In this document: positions 55,739 to 64,000 of the stretch, piece after piece
Numbering within the stretch: position 1 is the stretch's first letter
How the letters are laid out: every line of letters begins with the position of its first letter
From: Glycine soja
Taxonomy: Eukaryota > Streptophyta > Magnoliopsida > Fabales > Fabaceae
Length of the DNA: 64,000 bases
Assembly: GCF_004193775.1 (NCBI RefSeq)
Contig: NC_041006.1
Coordinates: 29,067,013 to 29,131,012 of the forward strand
Direction: 5' to 3'
Notes under the pieces: generated by a model
Database searches by the model: none
What the model saw: the letters and a program-made list of their open reading frames with translations, nothing else
What the model was told of the DNA's origin: nothing
Translations under genes and position numbers: made by a program

Positions 55739-55828
55739 CTCGTATACAATGACAAAGTTGTGTTTCATTATGTCCTCGTTTAAGGCCCCAAAATAATCGA
55801 TGAGGACATCGGCTACCCTACAAAGGAA
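55739..55828 (-). pseudogene. AP-3 complex mu-subunit exon fragment
   Basis: Exactly 30 codons between a good acceptor (GATTTGTAG, ending 55829) and a donor (GAG/GTACTTG at 55738). The frame begins FLCRVADVLIDYFGALNED and ends HNFVIVYE. This is the longin-like N-terminal segment of adaptor medium chains, closest in wording to plant AP-3 mu. The exon is undamaged, but the rest of the subunit is missing. Confidence 0.75.
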
Positions 55829-55981
55829 CTACAAATCACCATGTTCTCTGTATACCAAAATCCAGTGTCCTTGACAAACCTAATATTTATAGTATACAAT
55901 GTTATGTTAACATTTTTAGTCACATGAAATCTTCATGACAACTGAGACATTACAAGCAACAACCAATAACATTTTTCTTAC

Positions 55982-56055
55982 CTTCAACATTGTGTAGTGC
56001 AGGGAGGTTCACATGCATGTATGATCTTGGTCTGCTTTTCATCATCTCAAAAAGA
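55982..56055 (-). pseudogene. RopGEF PRONE-domain exon fragment
   Basis: The exon runs from an acceptor (TCTAATAG) at 56056 to a perfect donor (AAG/GTAAGA) at 55981 and reads FEMMKSRPRSYMHVNLPALH. This matches the RPRxDLxxNLPAL motif of the PRONE domain of plant Rho guanine-nucleotide exchange factors. It follows the exon at 56201-56474 in order and strand, after a 145-bp intron. Confidence 0.65.
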
Positions 56056-56200
56056 CTATTAGATCATGTTAGCATCCAAATAATGATAAAGTAGTCAGAG
56101 CAAATTCTTGTAAGTAGTCACCCATTGATAAAAGAAACTTCATTTCTCTCTTCCTAAAAGTTCACAAATTAACCACTTTGAGAAGAAAGTCCAAACCAAC

Positions 56201-56474
56201 CTGAATCAACACAACCATCAAGTTTATCATCCGTTGAATACTCACACAGCTTCAATCCTTCTTTTGAAAGAACATCCTCTTTAGCCCTCCACTGAGAAGG
56301 TCAAGGTTCACTGGCATAACTGGTGTCGTCTACAGTCTCAGACTCTGAGCTTGTCCATGTTTGGCAATATGCAAAACAATGTCTACTCATTGGGGGAAAA
56401 CCAAGAGTATGGGAAGGTGAAGAAGGGTGATACCCCACATCAGAATTTTCATCAAAGTTGGATGATTTATCCAT
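56201..56474 (-). pseudogene. RopGEF N-terminal exon fragment
   Basis: ATG at 56474 opens MDKSSNFDENSDVGYHPSSP, then a Ser-rich stretch (SSESETVDDTSYASEP) and a stop near 56308. The exon ends at donor CAG/GTTGG at 56200. Ser-rich N-termini of this kind precede PRONE in plant RopGEFs, and the next exon downstream carries a PRONE motif, so the two support each other. A nonsense change blocks full translation. Confidence 0.5.
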
Positions 56475-56772
56475 GTTAGCTCAAGAATATGTCATTTAAG
56501 TACTTCAACACATGCACATAAACATGAAAGTCAAGTGACAAATTGAGCTTGTGTTTATGGCCTCTAAATTTGACTACTTCATCATCACTTTGAGACATAC
56601 TATATAGGATGTAAAAGCATCACATAAATAGAACTTACCTTAAACCATACAAATCTTAATTGAGATCCAACATAGATATAGAAAACAATAAGCACAAAAA
56701 AAAACGAGATGAAAAGAAAACACAGAATTTGAATGTTAAATTGTCTTGTCCAAAAAAGCTCCCTAAGAATGT
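56475..56772. other. spacer to Ogre-2
   Basis: AT-rich DNA without a recognised gene. It contains the flank (aatgt, 56768-56772) of the Ogre-2 LTR remnant. Confidence 0.5.
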
Positions 56773-56896
56773 TGTCGCAACCTACCCTTCAGCGGGAGGG
56801 CGACGCGAGACTCGATGGTGCATCTTCCAACAAAGGAAAATGTGGAGCCGCCACCAACGTTTATTTGAGGAAAATGCTAGAAAAACCAAAAAGACA
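56773..56896 (-). repeat. Ogre-2 3' LTR remnant (U5 end)
   Basis: TGTCGCAACCTACCC and the following 120 bp match the LTR at 63340-63465 closely (shared cgagactcgatggtgcatct and accaacgtttatttgagg). Homology ends near 56896, so the remainder of this LTR is deleted. Confidence 0.75.
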
Positions 56897-57059
56897 AAGC
56901 CACGGATGATGACATTGAAGTTCTTCTTTTTCCTTTTTATTCTCCCCCCACCCCCCCTTTTTTTAAAAAAAGCATAGAAACAAAGGTCGTTGAGTCCTAT
57001 GGAGCACAAACAAGGACAAAAGACATTGAAGTCCTTGAGATGAAAACATTGTCGTCTTT

Positions 57060-57317
57060 GAAATGTAAATGAAGGCATTGTCGCCTTCTAAAAGCATAAA
57101 TGACTGAAGACATTGTCATCTTCGAAATGTAAATGAAGGCATTGTTGCCTTTTGAAAGCATAAATGATTGAAGACATTGTCATCTTTTGAAATGTAAATG
57201 AAGGCATTGTCGCCTTTTGAAAGCATAAATGACTGAAGACATTGTCATCTTTCGAAATGTAAATGAAGACATTGTCGCCTTTTGAAAGCATAAATGACTG
57301 AAGATATTGTCGTCTTC
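57060..57317. repeat. minisatellite I: four 64-65-bp units
   Basis: Units start at 57060, 57124, 57189 and 57254, each beginning gaaatgtaaatgaag. Each carries two short inverted repeats, aaggcattgtcgcctt and gaagacattgtcatcttc, separated by aaagcataaatgactg. Confidence 0.9.
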
Positions 57318-57642
57318 AAAATGTAAAGGAGAAGATGACCTTGATTGCTTCTGCAAGACAAAAGACTATGATAGTCTTTGAAAGGTAAAGGAGCAGATGA
57401 CCTTGATTGTCTCCGCAAGACAAAAGACTATAATAGTCTTTGAAAAGCAAAGGAGCGGATGACCTTGATTGTCTCCGCAAGACAAAAAAGACTATGATAG
57501 TCTTTGAAAAGTAAAGAAGCGGATGGCCTTGATTGTCTCCGCAAGACAAAAGACTATGATAGTCTTTGAAAAGTAAAGGCGGATGACATTGATAGTCTCC
57601 GCATGACAAAAGACTCTGATAGTCTTTGAAATGTAAAGGACA
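57318..57642. repeat. minisatellite II: five units of about 61 bp
   Basis: Each unit has the palindrome aagactatgatagtctt (at about 57362, 57425, 57489, 57550 and 57610) and a second inverted repeat, gcggatgaccttgattgtctccgc-like. The array directly abuts minisatellite I. Confidence 0.85.
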
Positions 57643-57787
57643 GAGGACTTTGAGTCCTATGAAAGCATAAAGAAAGAGGACTTTGAGTTCTATGAAAGAC
57701 AAAAGCGAGGACTTTGAGTCCTGTAAAAGATAAAGGTGAGGACTTTAAGCCCTATGAAAGATAAAGGTGAGGGCTTTGAGTCCTATG
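57643..57787. repeat. minisatellite III: about five 33-bp units
   Basis: Units carry the inverted repeat ggactttgagtcc followed by tatgaaagataaaggtga. It directly abuts minisatellite II. Confidence 0.85.
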
Positions 57788-60037
57788 CCAATAGGTACTG
57801 GTACCAAGGGGCTCAACCTTATGAGAAAACGAGAGGTTGACTCTTTGAGAGTGCCTCTCATCCTAAACTCAAAGGATAAGACATTAGATTTGAGAAATTG
57901 GTATATACAGAGAAATCTATGCACTTAATATGAACATGATTTTTGGGGATGCAGATGCATGCAACCTGTATTTTGAAATGCAGTAAATGCAAGCTTTGTA
58001 CGCAGCAATGCAATGCATTGTAAAATTGTACAATGTTCATGGCATTCTTTCCTATTTTTGTGATTTTGATTTGATTTATTTTTTTTGCTTCTTCTTTTTT
58101 TTTTCTTGTGGAAAACCCAAATTGACTGTCTCTTTCTGAAAGATGTGATAACTCATGCGACCTCATCTTATCCTTTTGGAAATCTCTTCGGGGACTCCCT
58201 TAGAGTGTATGTTTTGTTTGATTTAGCCACTTGACAATTGTGGAGTGACAACAATGGAGCCGTTTGACATTTAATCAATCAACTAAAATATCGATCCTAG
58301 GGCTCATCCCTTTTTCTTGTTTAAAAACATTGATTATTCTGCACAACAAGAGAAATATAAGGCTTTGGGACCAATCGCATTCACCATTGAAGGATGGCAA
58401 TGGATTGTTACACTTTGGTATATGACCATGTGAAACTTTCTTGATTTAAGGTCATAGAGTGATGTCATGGGTCTGTTGATCCCGCTAAAACTTGATGACA
58501 CGGGTTGATCTCGAAAGAATTTATACAACAAAGGCAACCCTTGAATTCAAAAGAAATCCTAAGGAGTCATGCGTGAGCGACTAACATCAGATGTACCCTA
58601 CTATCACAATTGTCTTTGGGCATTTTCCACGAGCTCCTGATCGAATGAGTTTTCTTCTCAAATGTGCAAGTGTGAACCTCAGGGGATTATTATTTATTTT
58701 TATTTTTATTATTTTTTTTCAACAATCACAAGCGTGTGTGGGTTCCATTCCAAAATCCAAACTTAAAAGCAAAATTAGTCATTCCTTGATCCCCATGGGC
58801 TTTATTGGGCTTGTAACGTGGTCAGGGGTAAGAGGACTATGATAGAAAATATTAGAGAGGCTCAAAGAGTGTTCAAGGGTTATGTTGAGTAAGAACTTTG
58901 AGAGCGTTGCTCGTACTTTCTTCATTTCAACTTTTGAGTTGGGCTCTACTCCTTTTGTCTTATACATTAATCTTTCATTGCACTTTTGTGCCTTTCTTGT
59001 AGAATTTGGAGATCTTTTGTCTCCTTTTTTTTTCTTCACTCACCTTTAGTGGGTTTCTTTTCTTTTCATTTTTGCCCAACTTCATGTGTTGTTTGCATTG
59101 CTCTTCCTGCCGGTTTAGTGGTGGTTCCTACTCAGGGTTTCCATTTTGCTTTTGCTGTTTTCTTTTGTTGTTTTTGGAAAACAAATATGCTTTGGCTCAG
59201 GGGGTAGCAAGGATAAATTAATGTTTGGGATGTTGAAACATGGCCATGTGTCATTTAAAATATTGACTTAGATCCTTTTCTAGTTTGGATTATGGGACCA
59301 AACCTTAATAACACGCTCCGATTATTTATTTTTCTCTTTTTTTATTATTATTTTTCAACCCTGATTTTTGCTTAGGCCGCCCTTTCGGGTTTTCAACCTA
59401 CCGGGTGATAAATTTTGATCTGCCCCTAGGTTTGCCTGAGGCTCATGAATGGTGCCTCTCATTGTCCCAGTGTAGGGCTCTGAGGTATCTATTGTTGTCT
59501 TTTGTCATTGACCTTGTAGCAAGGAAAGATGAAGGAAATTGTGCAGATTCTCGAAAATGAATCTTCGAGAAACGTTTAAAGGATTTTCAATTGATAGATT
59601 AAGTCAAACAACTCTTGTTCTTGACAACTCACTTTTCTCTCAAAAAGATAACTTTTAAGAATGACAAAACGAGGTCACATGAATGTCTGTACTTTTTATT
59701 TGAAACATAGTCAATCAAACTTTTTTTTTTACCTTTTTGCTTTACTCATCGTTTATTGCACCCTCACCAAACGTGTAGAACGAGCAATTTTTGTTTAAAC
59801 AGATTGGAAGTCAAACTCAGGAGCGCAAGTCGCTTGAGCCAATAAATCGACGGCTTACACTCACATTCCAGTGGAAGTTTAAATAAGCAAAGATGTAATT
59901 TATGAGAGAATGAGAGACAAGGACATCAAATTTATCCATATTATTAGCATTGTGACTGTTGTTTACAGTAATGGCATAAACTTGAAAATCCTAATGAGTC
60001 ATTGGAGACATCGAACAACAACCTCCAAATTGCCACA
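57788..60037 (-). other. Ogre-2 3' non-coding region
   Basis: No ORF with domain support. It contains pyrimidine runs (58080-58110, 59330-59350) and the block ccctttcgggttttcaacc at 59380-59398. Read on the minus strand it follows the pol end and precedes the LTR, as expected for the long untranslated 3' region of Ogre elements. Confidence 0.6.
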
Positions 60038-60072
60038 TGCATAGTGTCGCTTGCCAACGTCAGAATTCACAA
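60038..60072 (-). pseudogene. last codons of Ogre pol, fused to gag
   Basis: The minus-strand reading VNSDVGKRHYA corresponds to the final residues of Ogre-1 pol (VNSDVVKRYYA at 31039-31071). It follows directly after the gag fragment, so everything between the gag zinc region and the pol C-terminus is deleted. The two parts are in different frames. Confidence 0.75.
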
Positions 60073-61836
60073 GCGATTATCCTCCTCAAATTTTAGCCAG
60101 CCCGCATCGGTTAAACTTTGCACCTTATGCTTCAATGTCATACAATGCTCAATGGAATGCCCTGGGACTCCTCCATGATAAGCACATGTTGCATTCAATT
60201 TGTATCCTTAGAAAAATGGAGGTTGAGGAACCTTGGCTGGGGTTATGGCTACCATTGCATTATTGAGTAGATATGAGAGTAAGTCAACATACAATACTGG
60301 AATTGGGGTGAATTCTATAGGCTGCTTTGCTAGAAAATTCCTTCCCCTGTTGGTGTTTTGGTTTGTGTTAGGGGTGATGTTTGGTATTGGATGTGCGGCA
60401 AGCGGGCTTTGTGGCTGATTTAGGGGCCTTTGTGGATGATTGAGTGTTCTTGATTGATAGGGTGGTGGGTAATGAGAAAGGCCGGTATTGGCTGAGTATT
60501 GACATTGTTGAGCTGGTAGGAAATTTGGCCATGTAGGAGTGGCAGTCACAGCATGGATTCCTCCCTCCTTCTCATTCTCTCTATTTGCCCCAGGCTTTCT
60601 GCTCATCAAAGCAGGGTGATCAAATTTTCCTCTTCTTAGACCCACTTCGATCCTTTCACCGACAAAAACTAAATCGTCAAAGCTTGAAGGCGTGTAATCC
60701 ACCGTCTTTTCATAGTATAACACTGATAATATGTCTACTATCATTGTTATCATCTCCTTCTCCGTCATTGGGGGATCTACTTGAGCTGCCAGGTTCCTCC
60801 ACCGTTGGGCATATTCTTTGAAAGATTTATGCTCTTTTTTACACATGCTCTGTAGTTGCATCCTATTTGGAGCCATATCAGAATTGTACTGATACTTTCT
60901 AATAAAGACAAACATTAGGTCCTTCCAAGAATGGACTCGGGAAGGTTCCAAATTAGTATACCTGGTGAAGGCTGCCCCAGTAAGACTTTCCTGGAAGAGA
61001 TGCATCAGCAATTTTTCATCTTTTGAGTATGCCCCCATTTTCCAACAGTATACCTTCAAGTGAGTCTTGGGGCAAGTAGTCCCCTTGTACTTATTGAAAT
61101 CGGGCACCTTGAACTTCAGAGGGATGACGATGACAGGCACTAGGCACAATTCTGCCATGTCAGTGATAGCATAATCTCCACTCCTTCAATGGCCCTGAGC
61201 CTTTCCTCTATAAAATCCAATTTCCCTTTTTTCCGCTATAGCAGGAGGGACTCTCCCCGCCACAAAATGCAAGGGTTGTGGTTGTGGGCGAAACTGAGGG
61301 CCCTCCAAAGTGTTTGGCAAGGGTACACCACCAACTGCTTGCCCCTTAGTGGTGTATCCAAGGCAAGGCTCGAAGTCGTCTAGATTGTGGTGAGGTATTT
61401 CATGTGCCTCCCTCATGGGTTGAGAGACATGTGCATGATCAGATTGAGGTTGTTGGCTCTCAACGAGTATGGGAGTGGAGTTATTGACATTCTCATCGGG
61501 AGTGTGCATCTCATTGGGTGGTGTATAGTTGGGAGGCAAGCCATATGGCGGGAAGGCATGCTTGTTCTGAACTTGCACAAAATGGGGGCCGCCCATACTT
61601 TCCAACTCTTTGCCTCCCTGACCTACCATATCTGAGGTTGGATGATTTATTTGGTTGAGGCCAGATGGGGGAGTCGGGTCCACCTTAGCAACAACGCTAG
61701 TAGCAGCAACTGCAGCCACATTGACCTCCATTATCTTCTTCATGCTCATCATGGCCTCCATCATTGTGGCCATTTGCTCTTTCATGTCCTCTATATCGGC
61801 CTTCATCTGCTCTTTCACCTCCTTTATTTCACCCAT
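60067..61836 (-). pseudogene. Ogre-2 gag, frameshifted
   Basis: It starts MGEIKEVKEQMKADIEDMKE at 61836 and parallels Ogre-1 gag: a coiled-coil N-terminus, YGLPPNYTPP, and capsid-type FKVPDFNKYKGTTCPKTHLK and EYAQRWRNLAAQVDPPM. A zinc-binding stretch CAYHGGVPGHSIEHC falls near 60150. There is a frameshift near 61180 and a stop at 60208-60210. The reading ends at 60067 at the deletion junction. Confidence 0.85.
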
Positions 61837-62095
61837 TACTCTAGCTCTAGCACGCGTTCGGTAAGGGCGCCGTAAAGCGCATTCTTTCCTTTTGATAACA
61901 ATGATTATAGTTCTGGTTTCAAGGAAAGAATGCAATGAGCAATGCAACCAATGAAAAGCATGGATGTATGTGAATGATTTGTTGAAGTATTGCAAATTTT
62001 ACACAGCACATAGGGTTGAATCAATTTAGATTTTCATTAAAACAGCATGGTCCATCACATCTTGTCAAAGTGAAACTGGAAATAAAACATGGGCA

Positions 62096-62311
62096 TCAAT
62101 AGTCCTTATTTTTCTGTAAATTATTTAGCTCAATCATGTGTTGGCAATAGACAAAAAGGCGATGTAACCCGATCCACCTTCTGCCCCAACTTTGCAAGCT
62201 GGTTACTTCCATACTTGACCTTGACTTGATGAATTTTTCCTTTAAAAAAAGTGCTTGATTCAACCCTATAATCCAAGGAATAGCAATTTTGATCGCCAAT
62301 ACTTCGACCAC
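62096..62311 (-). pseudogene. Ogre-2 ORF1 tail remnant
   Basis: The minus frame contains LFVYCQHMIELNNLQKNKDY, matching the end of Ogre-1 ORF1 (YCQHMIDLMAHI). Most of ORF1 is gone. An overlapping minus ORF up to 62522 has no recognisable domain. Confidence 0.55.
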
Positions 62312-62529
62312 ATCTCATAGAGATGAATGACTCAGGCATACTTATGCTATGCACAACAAATGCAATTCTGAGATTGACATGAGATGCCCTGGGAACCATC
62401 ATTTTCCTAGTTAACCATGCATTAGGTACCACATTCACATGATTTTCAATCATTTTTTTAAGAGAAATGGGTGTATAATCCCAACATGGTAGGTTTATAG
62501 CCATCATCATGATACCCAACACATGTAAC

Positions 62530-63318
62530 TAAGAATGTGGTGTAAACTTTCATGACTTTCTTTTGTTTTTTTTTTTTTTGCGTTTTTTTTTTGTTTTGCA
62601 GAGGAAAATGCAAGGATCATGCATAACATGTGACCAATGAAAATAAAATGTATGCAGTTTGTAGAACAAAAGCATGTTAAACGAAGATGCATGATAATGC
62701 AATGACTTATGCAAAATGCAATGCATGAATATGATAAATGCAAGAATGATATGCCTATCACGATGCCTTGAAGAGATGCATGACGTAATCAAGGAATATG
62801 CTAGAGTAAGTTTTCTATGTGCCCCCTGATTGAGGTACCTAATGGAAAGGATCCAAAAGTCCACTTCTAATGATAATTCCCAAGGGTGGTTTCATGTAAC
62901 TTTACTAGCTTTTAGAGATATCATCCTCTTACATAATACATTGTGGCGATAGGGACTATCAATGACAATGCATCACTAAAAGAGGAAAAATCTAGATGAG
63001 GCTTCACTATGATCAAGCGAGTCGGAGACCTAGCATGACCACAGATCAACCTCCACTCCTTATGGCTCACATAGACCCGGGTATAGGGCCTAATATCTCA
63101 ATGTGTGTGCGAGGTGTAGGTGTCATGTGTGTGTAGAAAAATTATTTCTAACTATGAATGTAATCGATAGACAAACACACACAAAACACAACAACATAGA
63201 AAAGATTATATATAAACATGGATAAACAAAAGATAAAAGTGAAAAGGGAACATAAAAGAAGAAGAAGAAGTCATGATAAAAACATTGCACACTGACTGAA
63301 TGGCCTAACTCTCTAACA
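62530..63318 (-). other. Ogre-2 leader
   Basis: Non-coding. 62860-63120 aligns with the Ogre-1 leader (40740-40990). Confidence 0.7.
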
Positions 63319-63337
63319 GTCCCCAGTGGAGTCGCCA
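63319..63337 (-). promoter_or_regulatory. Ogre-2 primer-binding site (tRNA-Arg)
   Basis: TGGCGACTCCACTGGGGAC on the minus strand, two bases from the LTR end. It differs from the Ogre-1 site at two positions. Confidence 0.85.
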
Positions 63338-63339
63338 AC

Positions 63340-64000
63340 TGTCGCAACCTGCCCTTCAGTGGGAGGGCAATGCGAGACTCGATGGTGCATCTTCCAACAA
63401 AGGAAAATGCACGGAGTTTCCACCAACGTTTATTTGAGGAAAACGCTAGAAAAACCAAAAAGACGAAGGTCTATAGATTTTGAAAGTGAGGGTTCAGGAG
63501 TTGTTTACGCACGAGGAAGATAATAGCGCCCCACGCGCCCGTCACAAGGGACGGCAGCCTCTAATCGAGTGTGCAAAACATTACTTCAAAATTATGTATT
63601 TTCCCTTTTTATGTTTATTATCTTTTTCCCTTTTTTATATTTTTATTTTTTGGGATCGACAAGGGTATAGCCTTTGCTCCTACGTATCCTCGGGTGCGAT
63701 AAGGAAATCAGACATACATAGTTCTTTAAGTCTGAAATTTTGTGTGTTACATTGATTTTATCTTTTTTGAAAGATTAATTTTTATTGCGAACCAAATTCG
63801 TTTAAAGAGTTAGACCTCGAAACGATGTTTTAAACTTAAGAAAAGCGAAGAGAATTGTTAAGGAGTTGGACCTTGAAACGATCTTCTCAAGTTTGAAAAG
63901 ATAAAAGAATCGTTAAGGCATTGGACCTTGAAACAATCTCTTGATTTTTGATGAAATGAAGAAGTTTATGAGTTGGTTTTATTTTGGTTTTCTTGTTTAT
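63340..64000 (-). repeat. Ogre-2 5' LTR (partial, continues past window)
   Basis: Begins TGTCGCAACCTGCCC (the minus-strand LTR end, GGTTGCGACA). It carries the conserved tacgta block at 63674-63727 shared with the other Ogre LTRs. The U3 and outer end are beyond the window. Confidence 0.85.

Larger units (their letters stand above)
56773..64000 (-). mobile_element. Ogre-2, deletion-derivative retrotransposon (runs off the right edge)
   Basis: A 5' LTR (from 63340) and tRNA-Arg primer site on the right, gag at 60.1-61.8 kb, a few codons of the pol end, a long 3' region with tandem arrays, and a truncated 3' LTR at 56773-56896. ORF1 is reduced to a tail, and protease, RT, RNase H and most of integrase are absent. 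It is the same broad family as Ogre-1, as shown by LTR ends, leader, gag and pol end. Non-autonomous. Confidence 0.8.

Noticed and set aside
57088..57702. Repetitive minus-strand ORFs of 67 and 128 codons
   Set aside because: They arise from the tandem arrays because unit lengths happen to keep the frame partly open; the units differ by non-triplet indels and show no protein-like conservation.
63120..63460. 111-codon minus ORF across the Ogre-2 primer site and LTR end
   Set aside because: It spans the LTR boundary and primer site, which are non-coding by comparison with Ogre-1.

Overview
This is a plant nuclear window. It holds no bacterial-style genes, operons, CRISPR arrays or recognisable tRNA/rRNA genes. 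It is dominated by AT-rich, nested transposon DNA with a few gene-like islands. The element types and the host-type genes fit a eudicot, most likely a legume such as Glycine: Ogre/Tat-type Ty3/gypsy elements with a tRNA-Arg primer site, spliced protease/RT and a plant-mobile-domain ORF1, plus a seed-maturation protein resembling soybean PM41. That placement is inference from family resemblance; no search was run.

Layout. 1-0.9 kb: 3' end of a Ty1/copia element, inserted in the terminal inverted repeat (TIR) of a Mutator-like gene-capturing element (Pack-MULE A, to 1.89 kb) that carries patatin-like and U-box/ARM fragments. 4.67-5.61 kb: related Pack-MULE B with a BAM/CLV1-type LRR-kinase fragment. 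5.76-7.36 kb: CACTA element with a TTL (TPR-thioredoxin-like) exon. 8.2-9.45 kb: decayed KAI2/D14-like hydrolase. 9.5-15.3 kb: gypsy and copia ruins ending in a very AT-rich minus-strand LTR that abuts a kinase fragment. 16.38-21.26 kb: complete but dead copia element with a perfect 5-bp target duplication. 23.6-24.7 kb: an intact single-exon plant-specific gene. 25.7-30.4 kb: an Ogre-like LTR block and a Transposase_32-type ORF with its own TATA box and spliced leader. 31.0-42.9 kb: Ogre-1, minus strand, nearly complete but with no recognisable 3' LTR. 42.9-48.2 kb: 3' part of a chromovirus with its LTR. 50.9-51.2 kb: an intact small seed-maturation gene with TATA and ABRE-like sites. 51.7-56.5 kb: a CACTA end followed by exon fragments of four vesicle-traffic or small-GTPase genes (auxilin-like, Rab3GAP, AP-3 mu, RopGEF), all on the minus strand and several with intact splice sites. 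56.8-64.0 kb: Ogre-2, a non-autonomous deletion derivative with three consecutive tandem arrays of hairpin-forming units.

Only two loci look like working host genes: 23643-24707 and 50894-51172. The rest records repeated insertion, gene-fragment capture and decay, much of it by C:G to T:A transitions. I found nothing I can call a new biological system. The most interesting leads are the four-gene exon cluster, the Transposase_32 locus with its spliced leader, and the Ogre-2 derivative with its hairpin arrays.
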